Assembly (NCBI GenBank): GCA_964017065.1
Contig: OZ024789.1
Location: 4,836,018-4,900,017, forward strand
Source of the DNA: Haliclona indistincta
Taxonomy: Eukaryota; Porifera; Demospongiae; Haplosclerida; Chalinidae
Direction: 5' to 3'
Length of the DNA: 64,000 bases
Shown: one piece after another, positions 1 through 14,200 of the stretch
How the letters are laid out: every line of letters begins with the position of its first letter
How positions within the stretch are numbered: position 1 is the stretch's first letter
Notes under the pieces: generated by a model
Told to the model about the DNA's origin: nothing
What the model saw: only the letters and a program-made list of their open reading frames with translations
Databases searched by the model: none
Program-made: the position numbers and the translations under genes

Positions 1-2278
1 AAACATCTCACCCAGTGAAGCTTTTCTCGTTTTATCAACGACCTGCCATCAATTGTGGTTCTCCTTATCCTTGTCTTCTCATCAGTGTAAACTTAATCTT
101 GGCTTCCTTTTGGACAGAGTTTCAATGATGATGATGAAGGAGCTGAATCATGTTGGTAAGCAATGGCCATTGACATCATAGGTTGTCAAAGCTACATACC
201 TCATGGTAGGGATATTATAACTCTTTAATGTCTGAAATTTAAGTTAACCTCGTGAATGCTGACCAATTCTCCTGCAAGTTGAAGCTTGTTGCATGATATT
301 TGCGATGCCAAAGAGACCTTTAGCAGCAACAGAAACCAAGTCTAAGGTGGTCAGCCAAAGCTCACATGTTGCCCGTTTTTTTCGTCTACTTTCTTCAGAG
401 AGCCTGGGGTCTTGGTGAACAAACTGAACACAACAAAACCTACACAAAAATTATGCTACCTATGCCACTAGTGCAATTGGTATCTATTTAGGCCTAAAAT
501 GCAGCCAGAAGTGAGTGTTTCCAGAAATAAGCGATTTTAGGCCCATAAAATGACGCCATTTCGTTTTGAAATCCGTATCTAGGCTACGCCTCCTTGTGCA
601 GGTCTGTATACATAATTGGAGTGCAACTTAGTGCAAATCAATGCTGCACTCAGTGAGCAAGTGCGTGACGGTGTGCACTGCGCTGAGAACCACTACTATA
701 ACTTTAAATTGCCAGTATGGCAGTATGGAGCTAATGTTGGTGTAGATTCAAATCTTCACATCTAGCTCAGTGTGCAGCCTGCCTGTGCTGCCAAGAGTTA
801 GACTGATACTGTAGTTGTATTAGCACAAGTACAATTTTAAATGTTGTATTGACTGAAAAAGTAAAAGGAAGTAAACAAGATTGGAAAGAAAAGAGTGTAA
901 CGATAGTAGTCGTGATGCTACGTGATGCTAGGTTATGGGATACCGTCCGCTTAGTTACGTGTCGTAACGGTGCATCTATTATAGCATACAATTACATTGT
1001 GCATGCCTTTTTTTCCTCACAAGATTTTGATCTTCGTATAGCTAGCCCAGTGCTGCTTTGTGCTGCAAAGTATAATCTTTAGCACCTTGTCGAGGGACTG
1101 AAACTGTCTTTGTTCCAAGATCGATCGTGGTTCCGGAGTTGTCTGTCTTTGTTCCAAGATCGATTGTGGTTCCGGAGTTGTTTCACCTTGAACACGTGCA
1201 GGTGTGATTATTGCTGCAAGATTTGTTGGTTTTTCTTAGTTTTCTCGGCAACGAAATAGAATTGTATAGCGCTGATAGTTTCAGTCCCTCGACAACCTTT
1301 CAGTGCTCTGTATGCCAGAAAAGCAGTAGCAAAGATCGTACCCAAGTTTCTAAATCTTGTGGCAAAAATTTGAACGTGCAACTCGCTGTATCTCTGCATG
1401 TGCGTAAATTACAGCTGCGCTGATTCTTGTGCACAAAGCTGTCTATACAGGCTACTGACTGGATAACTGTCAAGGTTCTGTGCAGCACTGGCACGTAGGG
1501 AAAGACAGCTAAAGTTTAGAAAGTTTTAACGTAAGCCACGCCCACGGCCGGTATCCCGTAACCAGATTTCACAAAACCCTCAGCGTGTCTCATGCACATT
1601 GTGGTACTGTCAGCTGCTCTATTGTTGCTTAGGCTGCTAGTTGCTTGCAGCAGTAGCTAATCAGTACCCATTCATGCATGTAAACAGAATGCAATGAAGT
1701 GCTGACCACAAGGTGTGTCAGGTGGGCGTCGCCATAAATGCACGTGAGTAAATAGCCATTGCTATAGGCTTTGATAAGCTTTTTCTTGAGATGTCTACGC
1801 ACCCCCAAAGCTGTCCTGCAGTACAACACGAACCTACAAGTGCCTAGGCTGCTAACTATAGGCGTTTTTGTCCTCAGAGAGGTGCAAGATGGCCGTGAAG
1901 GTGAGTCAGCCATAACTCGATCGAGAATGAAAGCATTTTAGCAAAATCCATGAGTCACATTGCAAGCCATTGTTGTGCTTAGCTTCCCTTAACCGACTTG
2001 CAGAAGTGAGCACTGATCTCTGTAGCTCGATGGACAGAACGAACGAATGACAAAGCAAGTACCGTAACCCTCGCGCATGTGCGCTGAGGGTTAATTAACC
2101 GCTTTTGATAGCGTGGTTAATTTAGGGAGGTAGCAACTATCGTTATACTCTAAATCTTGTTAACTGCTTTTGATGTTTTATTACTTGTAGTTTTGATGAT
2201 GAGACTGTTCCAATGTCTGACAGGTATGATGAAATGCCATAACACAACATATCAGTCAAACTGCATTCCATTTTTCAG
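1..2278. other. No exon identified; repeat-rich upstream part of the HECT locus
   Basis: No exon can be supported. About 290-905 matches 23650-24396 on the same strand: both carry a stretch starting GATGCCAAAGAGACCTTTAG, then AAGTCTAAGGTGGT, a pyrimidine tract ending TTCTTCAGAG, and a tail with AAACAAGATTGG or similar. At 1104-1180 a 39-bp unit is repeated twice in tandem. The inverted pair GTCGAGGGACTGAAACT/AGTTTCAGTCCCTCGAC near 1092-1108 and 1279-1296 makes a foldback. Upstream exons of the HECT gene may lie here or beyond the left edge. Confidence 0.5.
290..905 (+). repeat. 5'-truncated copy of the hairpin-tipped repeat family
   Basis: Diverged copy of the element at 23354-24396. It lacks the 5' hairpin, the TGTAGGG-type motif and the ATGGCGGC segment. 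It shares the GATGCCAAAGAGACC block, the pyrimidine-AG tract and the A-rich tail (GAAAAAGTAAAAGGAAGTAA, then ACAAGATTGG). No coding capacity is seen. Confidence 0.55.
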
Positions 2279-5200
2279 TGACAGTGATAAAGACCTTGCA
2301 GTTCCACCCAATTACATGCGATTGATCACTGAACCTAAAGAAATTAGGTTTGTGAAAATTATTGTTGAAAACTTGAGTATGTTAGCCTCATACTTCTTGA
2401 AAATGATACTGGTGCAAAACAAGCTACATGTATCTGCACATGCTCTCCTAACTCTGCTTTTATTGGGTAATGATTCTGTATGCATCTTTGAGTGACGCCC
2501 AGCTGATTATTACGTTGTAGCTATCAGTGATTGACCAATCAGATTACCCAGTTGTTGGGTTATATTTCTCATATGACCTGCACGAATTCTCCTATGACCT
2601 GCGGGTTTTCATATGACCTGGCTGCTAGTTGCTAGGTTAGCTACTACTTTGAAGATGGAAGCAAGTTGTATGCGCACGAGAGCAAAGATGACAAGTGCAG
2701 TAGCTAGTGTCGAGCAGAGCTACGTTGCTGGCGAGCTACAAGAGAGCAATCGAGCACTAGGATCGGCTTAGTTCACCACGTTTGAAACGGTTATGTCATT
2801 TTGTCCCGCCCTCCAATAATTATTATACCATACTTCAATGTTTCTGACCAATTAGTTACCTCAATTTGAGGTGATTTATTTCACTTATTACACCGCAACG
2901 TAGAATGGACTTTGCTCTGCCCACAAGATGGCATCTCCCGTTTGTGAACAAAACAGTTATACTGTCATAGCATAGAAAAAATATTCGATTCACGCACTTA
3001 CACTTCATAGTTAGCTTCTCCATGCTTAAGCGCTACTAGTGAGACCCAAAGTAGTGCTTCTACACAGCTGAAAGATAGTAAACTGAAGCGTCGTCGCTAA
3101 CTTATGGATTCTAACGACGTGCTCTTGTACGATCGTTGCTCGATGATAGAAACAGCAATACTACTGGCTTCTCGCAACAGTAGAGGGGTTGTTTCAGTGC
3201 TTGGCAAGCTTACCTGAGAGCACAGTATGGTATAAATACCTTATAACATGAAACGGTCAGGCAATATGAGATTTAAATCACCTTAGAAACCGAAATAGAC
3301 GCCCTCGCGCTACGCGCTTGGGACGTCTATACCATCGGTTTCCGCGGTAATTTAAATCTCATATTACCCTCCGTTTCATGGTATAACCTATATTTGTACC
3401 ACACTCCAATGAAATTCTAGAATTTGATTCATCATTTAGTGGAAAATATAACACGTATTCTTCCGCGGGAACTCGTATTCATACAAAATTGCATATTTGT
3501 TTTTGAACTAAACAGTTATACTGCCGTGTCTCAAAAAAAGATTCAAATCACGCGCTTCCTGTAAACTGGATAATTCCCTCGTAGGGGTGATATAACTATT
3601 ACATATATCTGTTGTGCGCAAACAATGGATCGGGACAATCCATGGATTACGTAGTCTAGCCGCTAGCCCTATTTTCGCTAATAATTAATGGGCGGGGTCA
3701 CGGCAAGGCGAAAATAGGGTCTAGCAAAACTCGCAAGTCAATGAGTTTCAACTGACCAATCAGATTTTTCGTGTATATAGTAGCCCCAAAATGTTAAGGA
3801 GAAGGCGTGTACACGTGGTTTTCATTGCCATGTCGGTGTGTCAACAGTTAGCCGCTGCTATTGAAAGGAAAGATTCAATCGTGAATGACTCGCTTACTAG
3901 TAGACGCACGGAGGTTGTTGGAGTTACCATACCCGGCTGAGAATAACTGTGAACAAGGCTCTGAGAACCACGGTGACTCAACTTTGTTAACAGCTGTCTT
4001 TTAAGCTCGTCAAACTGCTGTTTTAGGCTGTTGAGACGAAGAAGTGTGCTTCTACAGTGGTGACACACGCTGTTGGTACTGAGATCTTCCTCCAACAGAC
4101 TATTAACAACGTCTCCTAAATGTGTGCGCTGTCCAAGGCGGTCGTCTGACAAACGGTATGCTCTTCTAGGATCAACTAATTCTTCCTTCTTTGCATATTC
4201 CACACGCCATTACACTTTGACAGCAGCAGACTCAGCGCGTGCAGGCTGTACTGTGGCTAGTGCAAAACCCGCGAGCCCCACCCGCCACTTGAGGTAAGTG
4301 GTCGTGAACACTCCTTCTCAACATCAAAGAAACTCGATTTCGTGCGAGTTTTGCTAGACCCTATTTTCGCCTTGCCGTGACCCCGCCCATTAATTATTAG
4401 CGAAAATAGGGCTAGCGGCTAGACTATGGATTACGCAGCCCAAAGTAGGGATCCGTGCTTTGCGCGGGCAATCCATGGATTGGAATCCATGGAATCCATG
4501 GACCTCTTGCGCTATCCATGGATTGCGCAACCATGCACACATGTTCGCCACGGTATCAAGCGTTCAGCTCAGGGAAGTCGTCATGGCAGACAGGAAAGTT
4601 TACATCACCAACTCGTTTGTAGAGAAGAAGACAGGGAGCAAACCTGCGGCAAATTTCTTTAGTTCACAAACAATCTGTATGCACATGCATGCATAACCAA
4701 GTCATGCATGCTGTCTATTCAGGTGTCTTCAGCTAGTTATGACGATAAGTATAGTACAGGAGTTCATCAGGTATTTAACTGCACTTATTACTGACACATG
4801 CAGATTAATGCAATAGTGCTCTGGCTGACAGATATGCTGGAAAAATCAGGCAGTCTTCGGACCAGTGCAGTTTTTTCGTCTTGCACACGATGTTCTCTTT
4901 AGAAAATGATTATAGTACACAAAAACTGTCTATTACATCAGTATAGCAAGCTGTATTGTAATTATTATCATCAATCACTGCCTTGCTGCCTATAGACTCT
5001 ATAGCCGTATTTACTAAGTTTGCTGCCATGTGGCAGAGCCTATTTCGGCTTCAGTGGCAAACTGACGCATGGTCACGTTTCGTTCATACAGATCGAGTCC
5101 GCTAGGCCGCGGCTGCTTTGGAGCATCCATCGATTGTTTGTCCGAAATCCATACTTTGAGTCCCTCGTTTGCGCGATCCATGGATTGAGCGGGCAATTCA

Positions 5201-8200
5201 TGGATTGTTGCGCAAAGTACGGATCCATACTTTGGGCTGCGCAATCCATGGATTGTCCCGATCCATTGTTTGCGCACAACATATCTATTTGAGATCCATT
5301 TATATTATGCATTTGCTGTATACATTTTATGAAATTAATACATTTTTTAAATTGTTAGAGATTACATGACCAATGATGACAATGTGGTGCAAAGATTTTC
5401 TCCTTTCCTACCATTCCAGGAAGACAAGTTAGTTTTGCATTTTAAAGGCATGTGAACCTGTAACCTGAACTCGGATAGCGTGCATTCACACTCAATCCAA
5501 TTTTTGGCGAATCCTGAATTTACATGTCAATTATTAGAAATTATAGTAACTTACTAAGTGATGATGAAGTTTGTCACCTCCACCTCCGCAGTATTCTCAT
5601 CCGATGATAAGTTGGCTTTAGCCTTGTGTACTGGATTGGGGAATTTGGAATTTGTCAATCATAAATTATTTTATTATGCCCATTGTGACCATTGTGGTTA
5701 ACATGTGTACAGTGCAACCTCGATTATCCGGACAGCTTTGGTCACGGAGAATGCGCAAGGGGTCCGGATAACCCAAATTGTCTGGATAACAAAAATCAAA
5801 ATGGCTGCCGTCCAAAAGGTGGCAAAGCAAGCTGCTGAAGCATAGTTCGTCGAGAAAGTACTCTCTAATACTCTCTAGTACTCTTATATTCATAAAATAT
5901 GTAGATACCTTATTATCCGTAAACAAGCCTTTTCGACGAGTCCGGATAATCGAGAGTCCGGTTAATCGAGGTCCGGATAATCGAGGTTGCACTGTATACT
6001 ATTTCACATTACTTAGATTGATGATTATTGGCAGATGTATAATTTGAATTGGTTGTATAACTATAATAAAGTTATAATCTTGGTTACACAGTTGATATAT
6101 CTAGCTGTACAGTAGTCATGTTGTGTACATGTAAATTATATGTGATGTCATTATGTTATCATAGGACTTCAATTGTGCCACTGGATGCCTTACTTGAAGA
6201 CCTTCGCAGATCTGCGTTTGAAACTAGTGATAACTACAAGATAATTGTCCGGCGACGACACATCTTCCATGATGCCCTTATAGCTTTTAAAGCAAATAGG
6301 GACTGGAAAAGACCATTATCCATTACTTTTTTGGGAGAACCAGCCGTGGATATTGGCGGGCCTTGCAGAGAATTCTTGCGGCTGCTAATTGAAGATGTGT
6401 GCAAGAGCTCCTTTTTTGAAGGAACTGATGAATCTAGAGTACCAGTGCACAATGTGGTAGCACTAGAGCAACAAACTTACAAGTACATTGGTAAGCATTA
6501 TTTTAAGCAATTACACTCACCAAAATAATTTCATATAAAATTTTGATTTAGTCATGCTTCTTTTTGTGCTGCACTTAATTTAACCCTCCAAATGCGGACA
6601 GCAGATCTAACCTCTGTTCCTGTTCATTTCACTCACATTAAACGTACAAACTAGTGCTGTAATTGCTGTTAATATGCACTATCAACTTGCACAACGTGCG
6701 GGCTTGTTGTCAACATAGATATTATATTGCCTACGCACTGGGATTGGACACTGGGCATTTCCGTGTTGCACCGGAAGTGAATTTTGCCCTTGGATATGGC
6801 ATGGTTGCAGCATGGTACTTAATACAAAAACTTCCCCGAATCAAAGGAGTTTTGCAATGAGATAACGCTTTGTCTGCATACAGAATATAGCCTATAGCAC
6901 ATTCGAATCATCCAACAGTAGTTCCAAAGTATTGAATTGATCCTGATATTCGTTGTGTTGTGTCCAGAGGTACACAGAAGGTCACTAGCGAGTATGATTC
7001 TGCACTGCTGTATACCCTTAGGGTCTGAAAAACATGCCTACACCACATCGATAAGCGTGAATAATTATAGTAACAGCATACACTAAAAATAGTTCATATT
7101 TGTAGCAAAGTTCACGACTTTCTGCTGCTAATGTATTATGGCATTTGAGTCAAGCGCAACACGGAGTGCGCACACAAAAATGTATTGTTACTATGCGCTC
7201 ACGTGAGCGCATAGTAACAATACATCCCAGTCCGTAGGCAATATACTCCAATCCCAGTCTGTAGGCAATATAATATCTATGTTGTCAATGACAAGTGCAG
7301 TTAACCACATCCACTTGACGATGTACCAACTGCCGTTCACTAGAATCACTTGCACAGGAGCAAAAACACTGCTTCTTTGGTCAAAACAGCATGTATGAGA
7401 CAAAGTTAGTGCATGTTTGGCTGCTTTTCATGTAAAGAGGCCCCAAGTTTTCCTGTCGTCGTGGGCCCACCATCCCACACCCTATATCGCCTATCAGCGA
7501 AAAATTGATCTTCGAATTTTAACGCCCATTTCCTGTGATGTCAAACTGTGCTGCAATCACGACGAGCAACAATAGTTGCCCGTCGCGTTTGAAGGGTTAA
7601 CCCTTTAATTATTTTGTTGAAAATTTGACTTGCTCTAAACTGGTGGTTTGTCTTGCAATTTTCTCCACCATGCTGTATGCTAGCTGTACCAAACTAGCAC
7701 CCTTTTCTCCTGCCATGCCAAAGTTTACGTCGATGTACTAAACCCCAAGTTGGCCTCTCCCACTTCGGAACTGAAGCCACTTAAGTGTTGCGAAATCGTA
7801 ATTTTTCAGCTAGTTTTGGCCTTCATTTAGCATTGTGAATGATACGAAAAACTGGTGGTGTCCAGGTGAGCAAACAGGACAGTTTATACCATATTCTACA
7901 TAGTGAGGCGGCACAGCAGAAAAATCGTGCATTTTGTGATAAAAGCATCAAATTCAGTCAAGAGTAAATAATAGAAGAGAGAGTATCGCACTCCAATATA
8001 CCCCGTCAGGGACACTCTCGGGAAAGTAATGTGACCAGCACGCGAGCAAATTGACATAATCTGATGTTTAACGTTTCTTTGTGGCAGTTTCCTACGTAGC
8101 TCCGCCTACACCACGAAGCGAACAGCAGAATGCAGCAGAAGCAGTGAAACGACTCCGCTCCACAGGCAAAGCGAGCAGCCACTCTTTCACCATTATCATT

Positions 8201-11200
8201 GCCACTAGGCAATGATATGTAGGGGTGACGGCGAATTAAGATGGCGGCTACTCATGTGTGAAAATGAGTTATCGCAAATATCTCTACTGTAATACATTTC
8301 TACTGCATTTTAACTATCTCTAAGTGAATCTGAAGTGTAAGCGCTTTTAGGAAGTCTATGAAAGTCGCAGGGACTGCTTACTTGACGGCGGAAATCAAGA
8401 TGGCGACTCTCAGAGAGGCGCGGCGGATCTTCGCTGTTTTAGCGTTTCTCGAGATTCCAGACATCTAGGATTGATCAGACGATTGTTCTGAGCATGAAAA
8501 TACCTTTGGCGAAGCCGACAGACGTTTCTAAAGTGGTAAACTAAAATTGCCGCCCACGTGAATTGTTCATCTTCTTTCTTCTTCTTTCAGTAAGCCTAGC
8601 GCTGTCCTGAGGAAAAGAACCGCTACCAAACCTGCACCATCGCCATCTGGGGTAGTGCACTCACTTCCTAGATAGGCATCAAACATTACCAGAAGCGAGT
8701 AATCCTTGAGAAACATGCTATTGGGACCGTTTTGGACTGCTGGCGACTCCATTAATTAACCCTCTTGTCACCGCTAATCATTGACTCCGCCCACATCAGT
8801 TCGAGTTACAGCTGTCTACGTCTTGGTACTGCGCTTAGTCTCTGCTCTGGACGCTTCTGCGCGCAAGCTAGCGGTATGAGAGTTTTGTCTAAAGCTGTAA
8901 TATACCCTGAGCAACACTGTTCTGTCCGTTAAAATCTCAGATGGCCGATAAGAGCTGACATAGCCAGACGCGATTGTGACCGGATGCTCAAGTACGCTAC
9001 TGACACCATGCACTGATGCACGCGGCGTATGCTGTTCCTAGGACCCCTGTGTTGTTGACAACTGGACATTGGTCATTGTAAAAGGCTAGAAGCCTCTGAG
9101 CGTGTTACAAGACTTTACTAGGCGTGTCTACTCCTCCTACTACAATGCTTGCAGCATCATGTTCAGTGCCACCAGGAGTCCATAATCGACCGCGCCTATT
9201 TAAGAGTAGGAGTGTGAATCGCCCACGCTTTAATTGGATTTTCTGTCAGCGAACTGTCGCTAGAGGATATACTATTTTTAGCGCTGTAAGACCGCACCTC
9301 TTCAACATGGCACACTTGACAGAGGCATCAGAGCAACTCTATTCACTCGTGAAAGTACCTGGTAGCCTAGCCAGCAGTATCGTAGCGTCGCTAGATCAGC
9401 TGTTCGTTTGCCGTTCGGCTATCTGGTCCTGTCGAAGCTGTTTATCGCTCGATCAGACACTTGCTTGGATCCATGAAGGCTGTCGAGGTAGCTGTTCCGT
9501 GTGTGTGATATCGCTGCCACTATAAGTATCGACTTGTATACCTAGTACTGCTACATCTCTGGTAAGGAATGGAGTCTCTGAGAAAACAGCTGACCGTATG
9601 TTGGATAGCAGCACTGACGTACGATGCTATCCAACATACGGTCAGCTGTTTTCTCAGAGACTCCATTCCTTACCATAGATGTAGCAGTAGGTATACAGGT
9701 CGATACTTATAGTGGCAGCGATATCACACACACGGAACAGCTATCTCGAAAGCCTTCATGGATCCAAGTGTCTGATCGAGCGATAAACAGCTTCGACAGG
9801 ACCAGATAGCCGAACGGCGAACGAACAGCTGATCTAGCGACGCTACGATACTGCTAGCTAGGCTACCAGGTACTTTCACGAGTGAATAGAGTTGCTCTGA
9901 TGCCTCTGTCAAGTGTGCCATGTTGAAGAGGTGCGGTCTTACAGCGCTAAAAATAGTATATCCTCTAGCGACAGTTCGCTGGCAGAAAATCCAATTAAAG
10001 CGTGGGCGATTCACACTCCTACTCTTAAATAGGCGCGGTTGATTATGGACTCCTGGTGCCACTAGTATCTTTGTCTATTACAGTGCTAGGAACTATCATG
10101 TTACCTGGACTTGAACTTAATTGTTTACTGTCTGCGTCCTCAAGCTCTCTTACTATTTCACACCTTTCATTAATAATTATTATTCTTGTGGTTGATATCA
10201 CATGTGCGGTGCACTGCACCATGCTCCTTACTCTCTGAAGAGGCTGCATACCTTCTCATATTCTAGACTAGTAACTGCTGCTCACCGAGTTATAAAATGA
10301 GAGTAACGCTAGCATAGAATACAGCTAATAAGTTCAAACTAATAGTGATCAAAAAAGTAACATGAACAAGTAAAGTAAAAAACTTTTAATAAAAAAGTAA
10401 AAGGTGTAGGGGTGACGCTTGAAAAAGTAAAGGAACAAGATTGAAAATGGTTGCAAAAGTAAAAGTCCTAATTATCCCTACATTAGCGGCTTGAATTGAA
10501 ATGGAGGACACAGTCAGATGAAGTAATTGATGGTTGTAAAGTTAGTGTTTGGAGAACACAGTCTAATGAAGTAATCAACTGTTGTAAAGGTGTGGGGAGA
10601 GGATTCTGCATTTTTTGCAGGCAACAAGCCGCTAATGTAGGGATAATTGGGACTTTTACTTTTGCAACCATTTTCAATCTTGTTCCTTTACTTTTTCAAG
10701 CCTTGTTCCTTTACTTTTGCAAGCGTCACCCCTACACTTTTTACTTTTTTATTAAAAGTTTTTTACTTTTTATAGTTTTATTAAGCACTGGTGGCGAAAA
10801 AGAATATCGGGTAGCTCAATTTTCGTGTGCGACGCACTGTGAATGTAGCACATCTTCTGGTGGACTCCCAGGCCAAACTGTGGTACTGGCATCCACCTGC
10901 AGGCTCTACATCACGCATTCGACTTGTTGTTAATAAAATGGTAGCTTCCTTTCCTACACTTCTACTTTTTAGTGCTGTTGGATGCACTAAACTACTACGT
11001 TGTGACGTCACATTATAAATAATTGACCGGATAAACGTCATCTGCTCGCGTGCTGGTCACGTTACTTTCCCGAGAGTGTCCCTGACGGGGTATATTGGAG
11101 TGCGATACTCTTTCTTCTATTATTTACTCTTGATTCAGTACAGTAGTAGATAATAGCACTATAATACACCAGACACATCAACTGTCTAGAATTACTAGCG

Positions 11201-14200
11201 GCTACGCAAACATCATCAATGCTTTCAGTAATTCTAATTTTTCCATAACTGAAGTTTTGCTTTTTGAATTGTTGAAAATTTTGACGGACATAATTAACCA
11301 TTAATTAACACCAAGGGTTAAAATTATGGTGTGGCTTAATATTCAAATCTTTTTGTAACACCTTTAGTGACATATATAGCAAGTTTGGTGCTTTTATCAC
11401 AAAATGCACAATTGTTATTTTTAAGCTGTGTTGCCTTACTAATGCCAAAGCAAGCATTTCCGGGCATCCTGAAGCCCTTAAAATGCCAAAAGCGGCAAGG
11501 TGCTCTGCCCCTTCGAACCCCGGGTTAACGGGGGACACCCCCTTTAAAATTTCCCCGCGTGCTGTACGTTTTAGTGGTGAGGCTCGCCAAAAACCACTGA
11601 ATTTTTACGGTTATTTGTATTCAATTTGGCTTAGTTTCGGAACATTAATTTTAAGGTGGTATGGAAGCGAAGGTGTGAATTTGGAAGAATTTTTTATTTA
11701 TGTATAATTTCTGAAACATAAAATACTGTGCAAGTTGGAGTTATTATAATGGTTGTTTGAGGTGTGTAGCATGCAATCACAAAACAAGAAGAGGTCCTGA
11801 GAATAAGTGTTCATATTATGGTGCTTCAGATACACCCACTGTATTTGTTAATTCTTCTCAAAGCTATTGCCAGAAGCACTGTATGCCAGTATATTGAATA
11901 GAATTCTATGGAGAACACCAAGGGCTAACTTTTCAGCAGAGGCCGCAATTGGATCGCCCTTTAGTATCCCGTAAGGCAGCAAAGAAGCAAACTTGGTTCA
12001 CTTTCTTACAAAGACGCCAGTAGGAGCCTACGAAGAGCGTGGAACTGCGGCTTCTGGCCAAAAATTTAGCACGCTAGTATACTAGCGGGGAATCAATTCT
12101 TACCTGAGCCAAGATCGTTCGCGGTATGTTTTATCGCACGTGTATGTTAATATTATTCATAATTTGTGGACGCGTTGCTAGGGCGGGGCACTGCGGTCGT
12201 GGCTAGGTTGTGCTGCGGTTCTGACGGCGTCTAGTGGGGCTTGTGGAGGTCAGAATGACTCAGAAGGTTACTGTAGAGTGTCGAGTCACGAAACAAACGA
12301 TGGATTTTCACAAAGTTTGACTAAGGCCGTGTATAATGTAGCCACTGCGTGTAGCGTGCACAAAGAGTATGGTAACTTTTCTACCGAACAGCACTGTGCA
12401 ACGTGTTGTTGGTTTCGGACAAAGCAATGATCGGCGCAAACTTAGGGTCTCTCAACCAGGCCAGACCACTGAGACGTTGTACTTACGTAATATGGATTAT
12501 CGGTCGCGTACACGTAGTTAATTGTTATTGCATTCCATCGCCCACGCATAGCAACCAGTTGGCTAACATTTGTACAACAATATCTTAGCAACCAAGGAGT
12601 TTACTTCAATTTCCTTTGAGGATCCTATTTGTATGCACCAACTCTACAACATACTTTAAAATGAAAGAAATTGAAGAGGTCAAATTTCGCTTCCGTACCA
12701 CCTTAAGCACTTTTCATAAAGTTATGGTGTCTGAAGTATGTATGATGCCAAATAGTGTCATTAGTAAATAAAGGGTTGACATTCTATTAATTTTGTAGTT
12801 TAAATTAATACCCAAATTTTTACTAAAATGCCTAAATTTAAGCACCGATTGAAATTTAGTCATATTTTTCTGCTTTTCAAGAAATTGCTTAACCTTTTAA
12901 CAAAGAAACATGGGTTAAAATCTACAAGAAAAATTGGACAAGATTAAAACAGTGTTATATTCTGTAGGTTAGAAACAACAATAATTTTAATATTTTTTAC
13001 GGAGTTGGCTATGCTGACAAAATTAATAACTATTTTAATTGTGAAATTTTCCAATGGAGCATTATGATTATTAAATAAAATTTCCAGCCAAGGGAACATG
13101 GCTGTTATTTACAATCATTTCTCTAATTATTGCTGTATATTTTCGAGCTAGATGCCATGTTCTTCTCGTCAGTTTACAGAGGGAACCGTTTGTCCTATGA
13201 CTACCATACTTGGGAAACAAGAAAGTATTACCTTAAAGCTACAAATTTTTACGTGGATGAATATTTGCGGTTTGCTGCTAGTAGGCATTTTACGAGTACT
13301 TATTTTTGCGGTTTCATCAGAGAAGGTGTTCATTAAAATTCAAGAAAAGGTGCAGCAATAACTTCAGCTCAGGGTATTCAGTATTTACACAGGAATGCAA
13401 TCAGAAGCCATGTGTTGACCACAAACTTACTAGGCGTTACTGCACAGCTATTGCACGTGAGTATTACCTGCACGCGCGAGCCTATACAAGAACTTTCTGA
13501 CCTGGCATGCTGTCTTGTAGTACACACGAACTCGTTAGGCTAGTTATAGAATAACCAGCTATGGGCATTAGAGCTTTCAAGGTTAGTAGATCTCGTGGAT
13601 TAGACGCGCGTGCAACTGGAACGCACGATCGTTTGACTCATTATTATTCATTAGAGTCAATAAAATTATTTTCTACGGGGTCATAAATGTACGATTTTGT
13701 CCTCACTCACAAAAATTGCAAAAATTAGTGCTCGCAAAATTTTGTAGCTTTAAGGTAAATGAGACACTGATAAAGATAGTTTTTTAGAGGCAAGTCTGTT
13801 GCGTCTGCTGTGACCACTCATTTGACGCCTGAAACCACGCTGTTTTCAGTTGTGAATCGTTACTAACGTCTTCAGATCAACAATGTTGTTTGAAGTATCA
13901 AGAAAGCAGCTAAAGATGATACAGACGGCAGACGCCACGAATCTGTTCAACTCATGTAATCTTCCATGTTTCTCGGCCTCGGTCGTTTCTCTTGTCTAGT
14001 ACTTCAAACAACATTGTTAGCAAACCTTTGCAGTGTGTCCATGGATCTGAAGATGTTAGTAACGATTCACAACTGAAAACAGCATGGTTTCAGGCGTCAA
14101 ATGAGTGGTCACTGCAGACGCAACAGACTTGCCTCTAAAAAACTATCTTTCTTTATTAGTGTTCCACTTACTACTTTCTTGTTTCCCAAGTATGGTAGTC

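Larger units (their letters stand above)
2348..6164. other. HECT intron with MITEs and foldbacks
   Basis: Intron between the tentative first exon and the N-lobe exon, about 3.8 kb. It contains the hairpin element at 3235-3385, the ATCCATGGATTG foldback at 3608-5290 with its nested 775-bp element, and the pogo-like MITE at 5710-5994. No other coding signal is visible. Confidence 0.55.
7959..11134. mobile_element. Near-identical 90-bp inverted repeats bounding 3 kb
   Basis: 7959-8048 and 11045-11134 are inverted copies differing at only a few positions. Both contain GTATCGCACTCCAATATACC, CCGTCAGGGACACTCTCGGG and the flanking AGAGTAAATAATAGAAGA. A further inverted pair, GCATTTTGTGATAAAAGCA, lies outside the left arm (about 7928) and at about 11383, so the right arm seems interrupted by about 245 bp. 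They could be the TIRs of a composite element or two copies of one MITE. The interior contains other repeats. Confidence 0.6.

Noticed and set aside
6663..6860. 65-residue ORF in the HECT intron
   Set aside because: Part of an inverted repeat and not needed to join the HECT exons.
9124..10062. Two similar ORFs of 133 and 112 residues
   Set aside because: Mirror images created by the palindrome; no splice signals or family resemblance.
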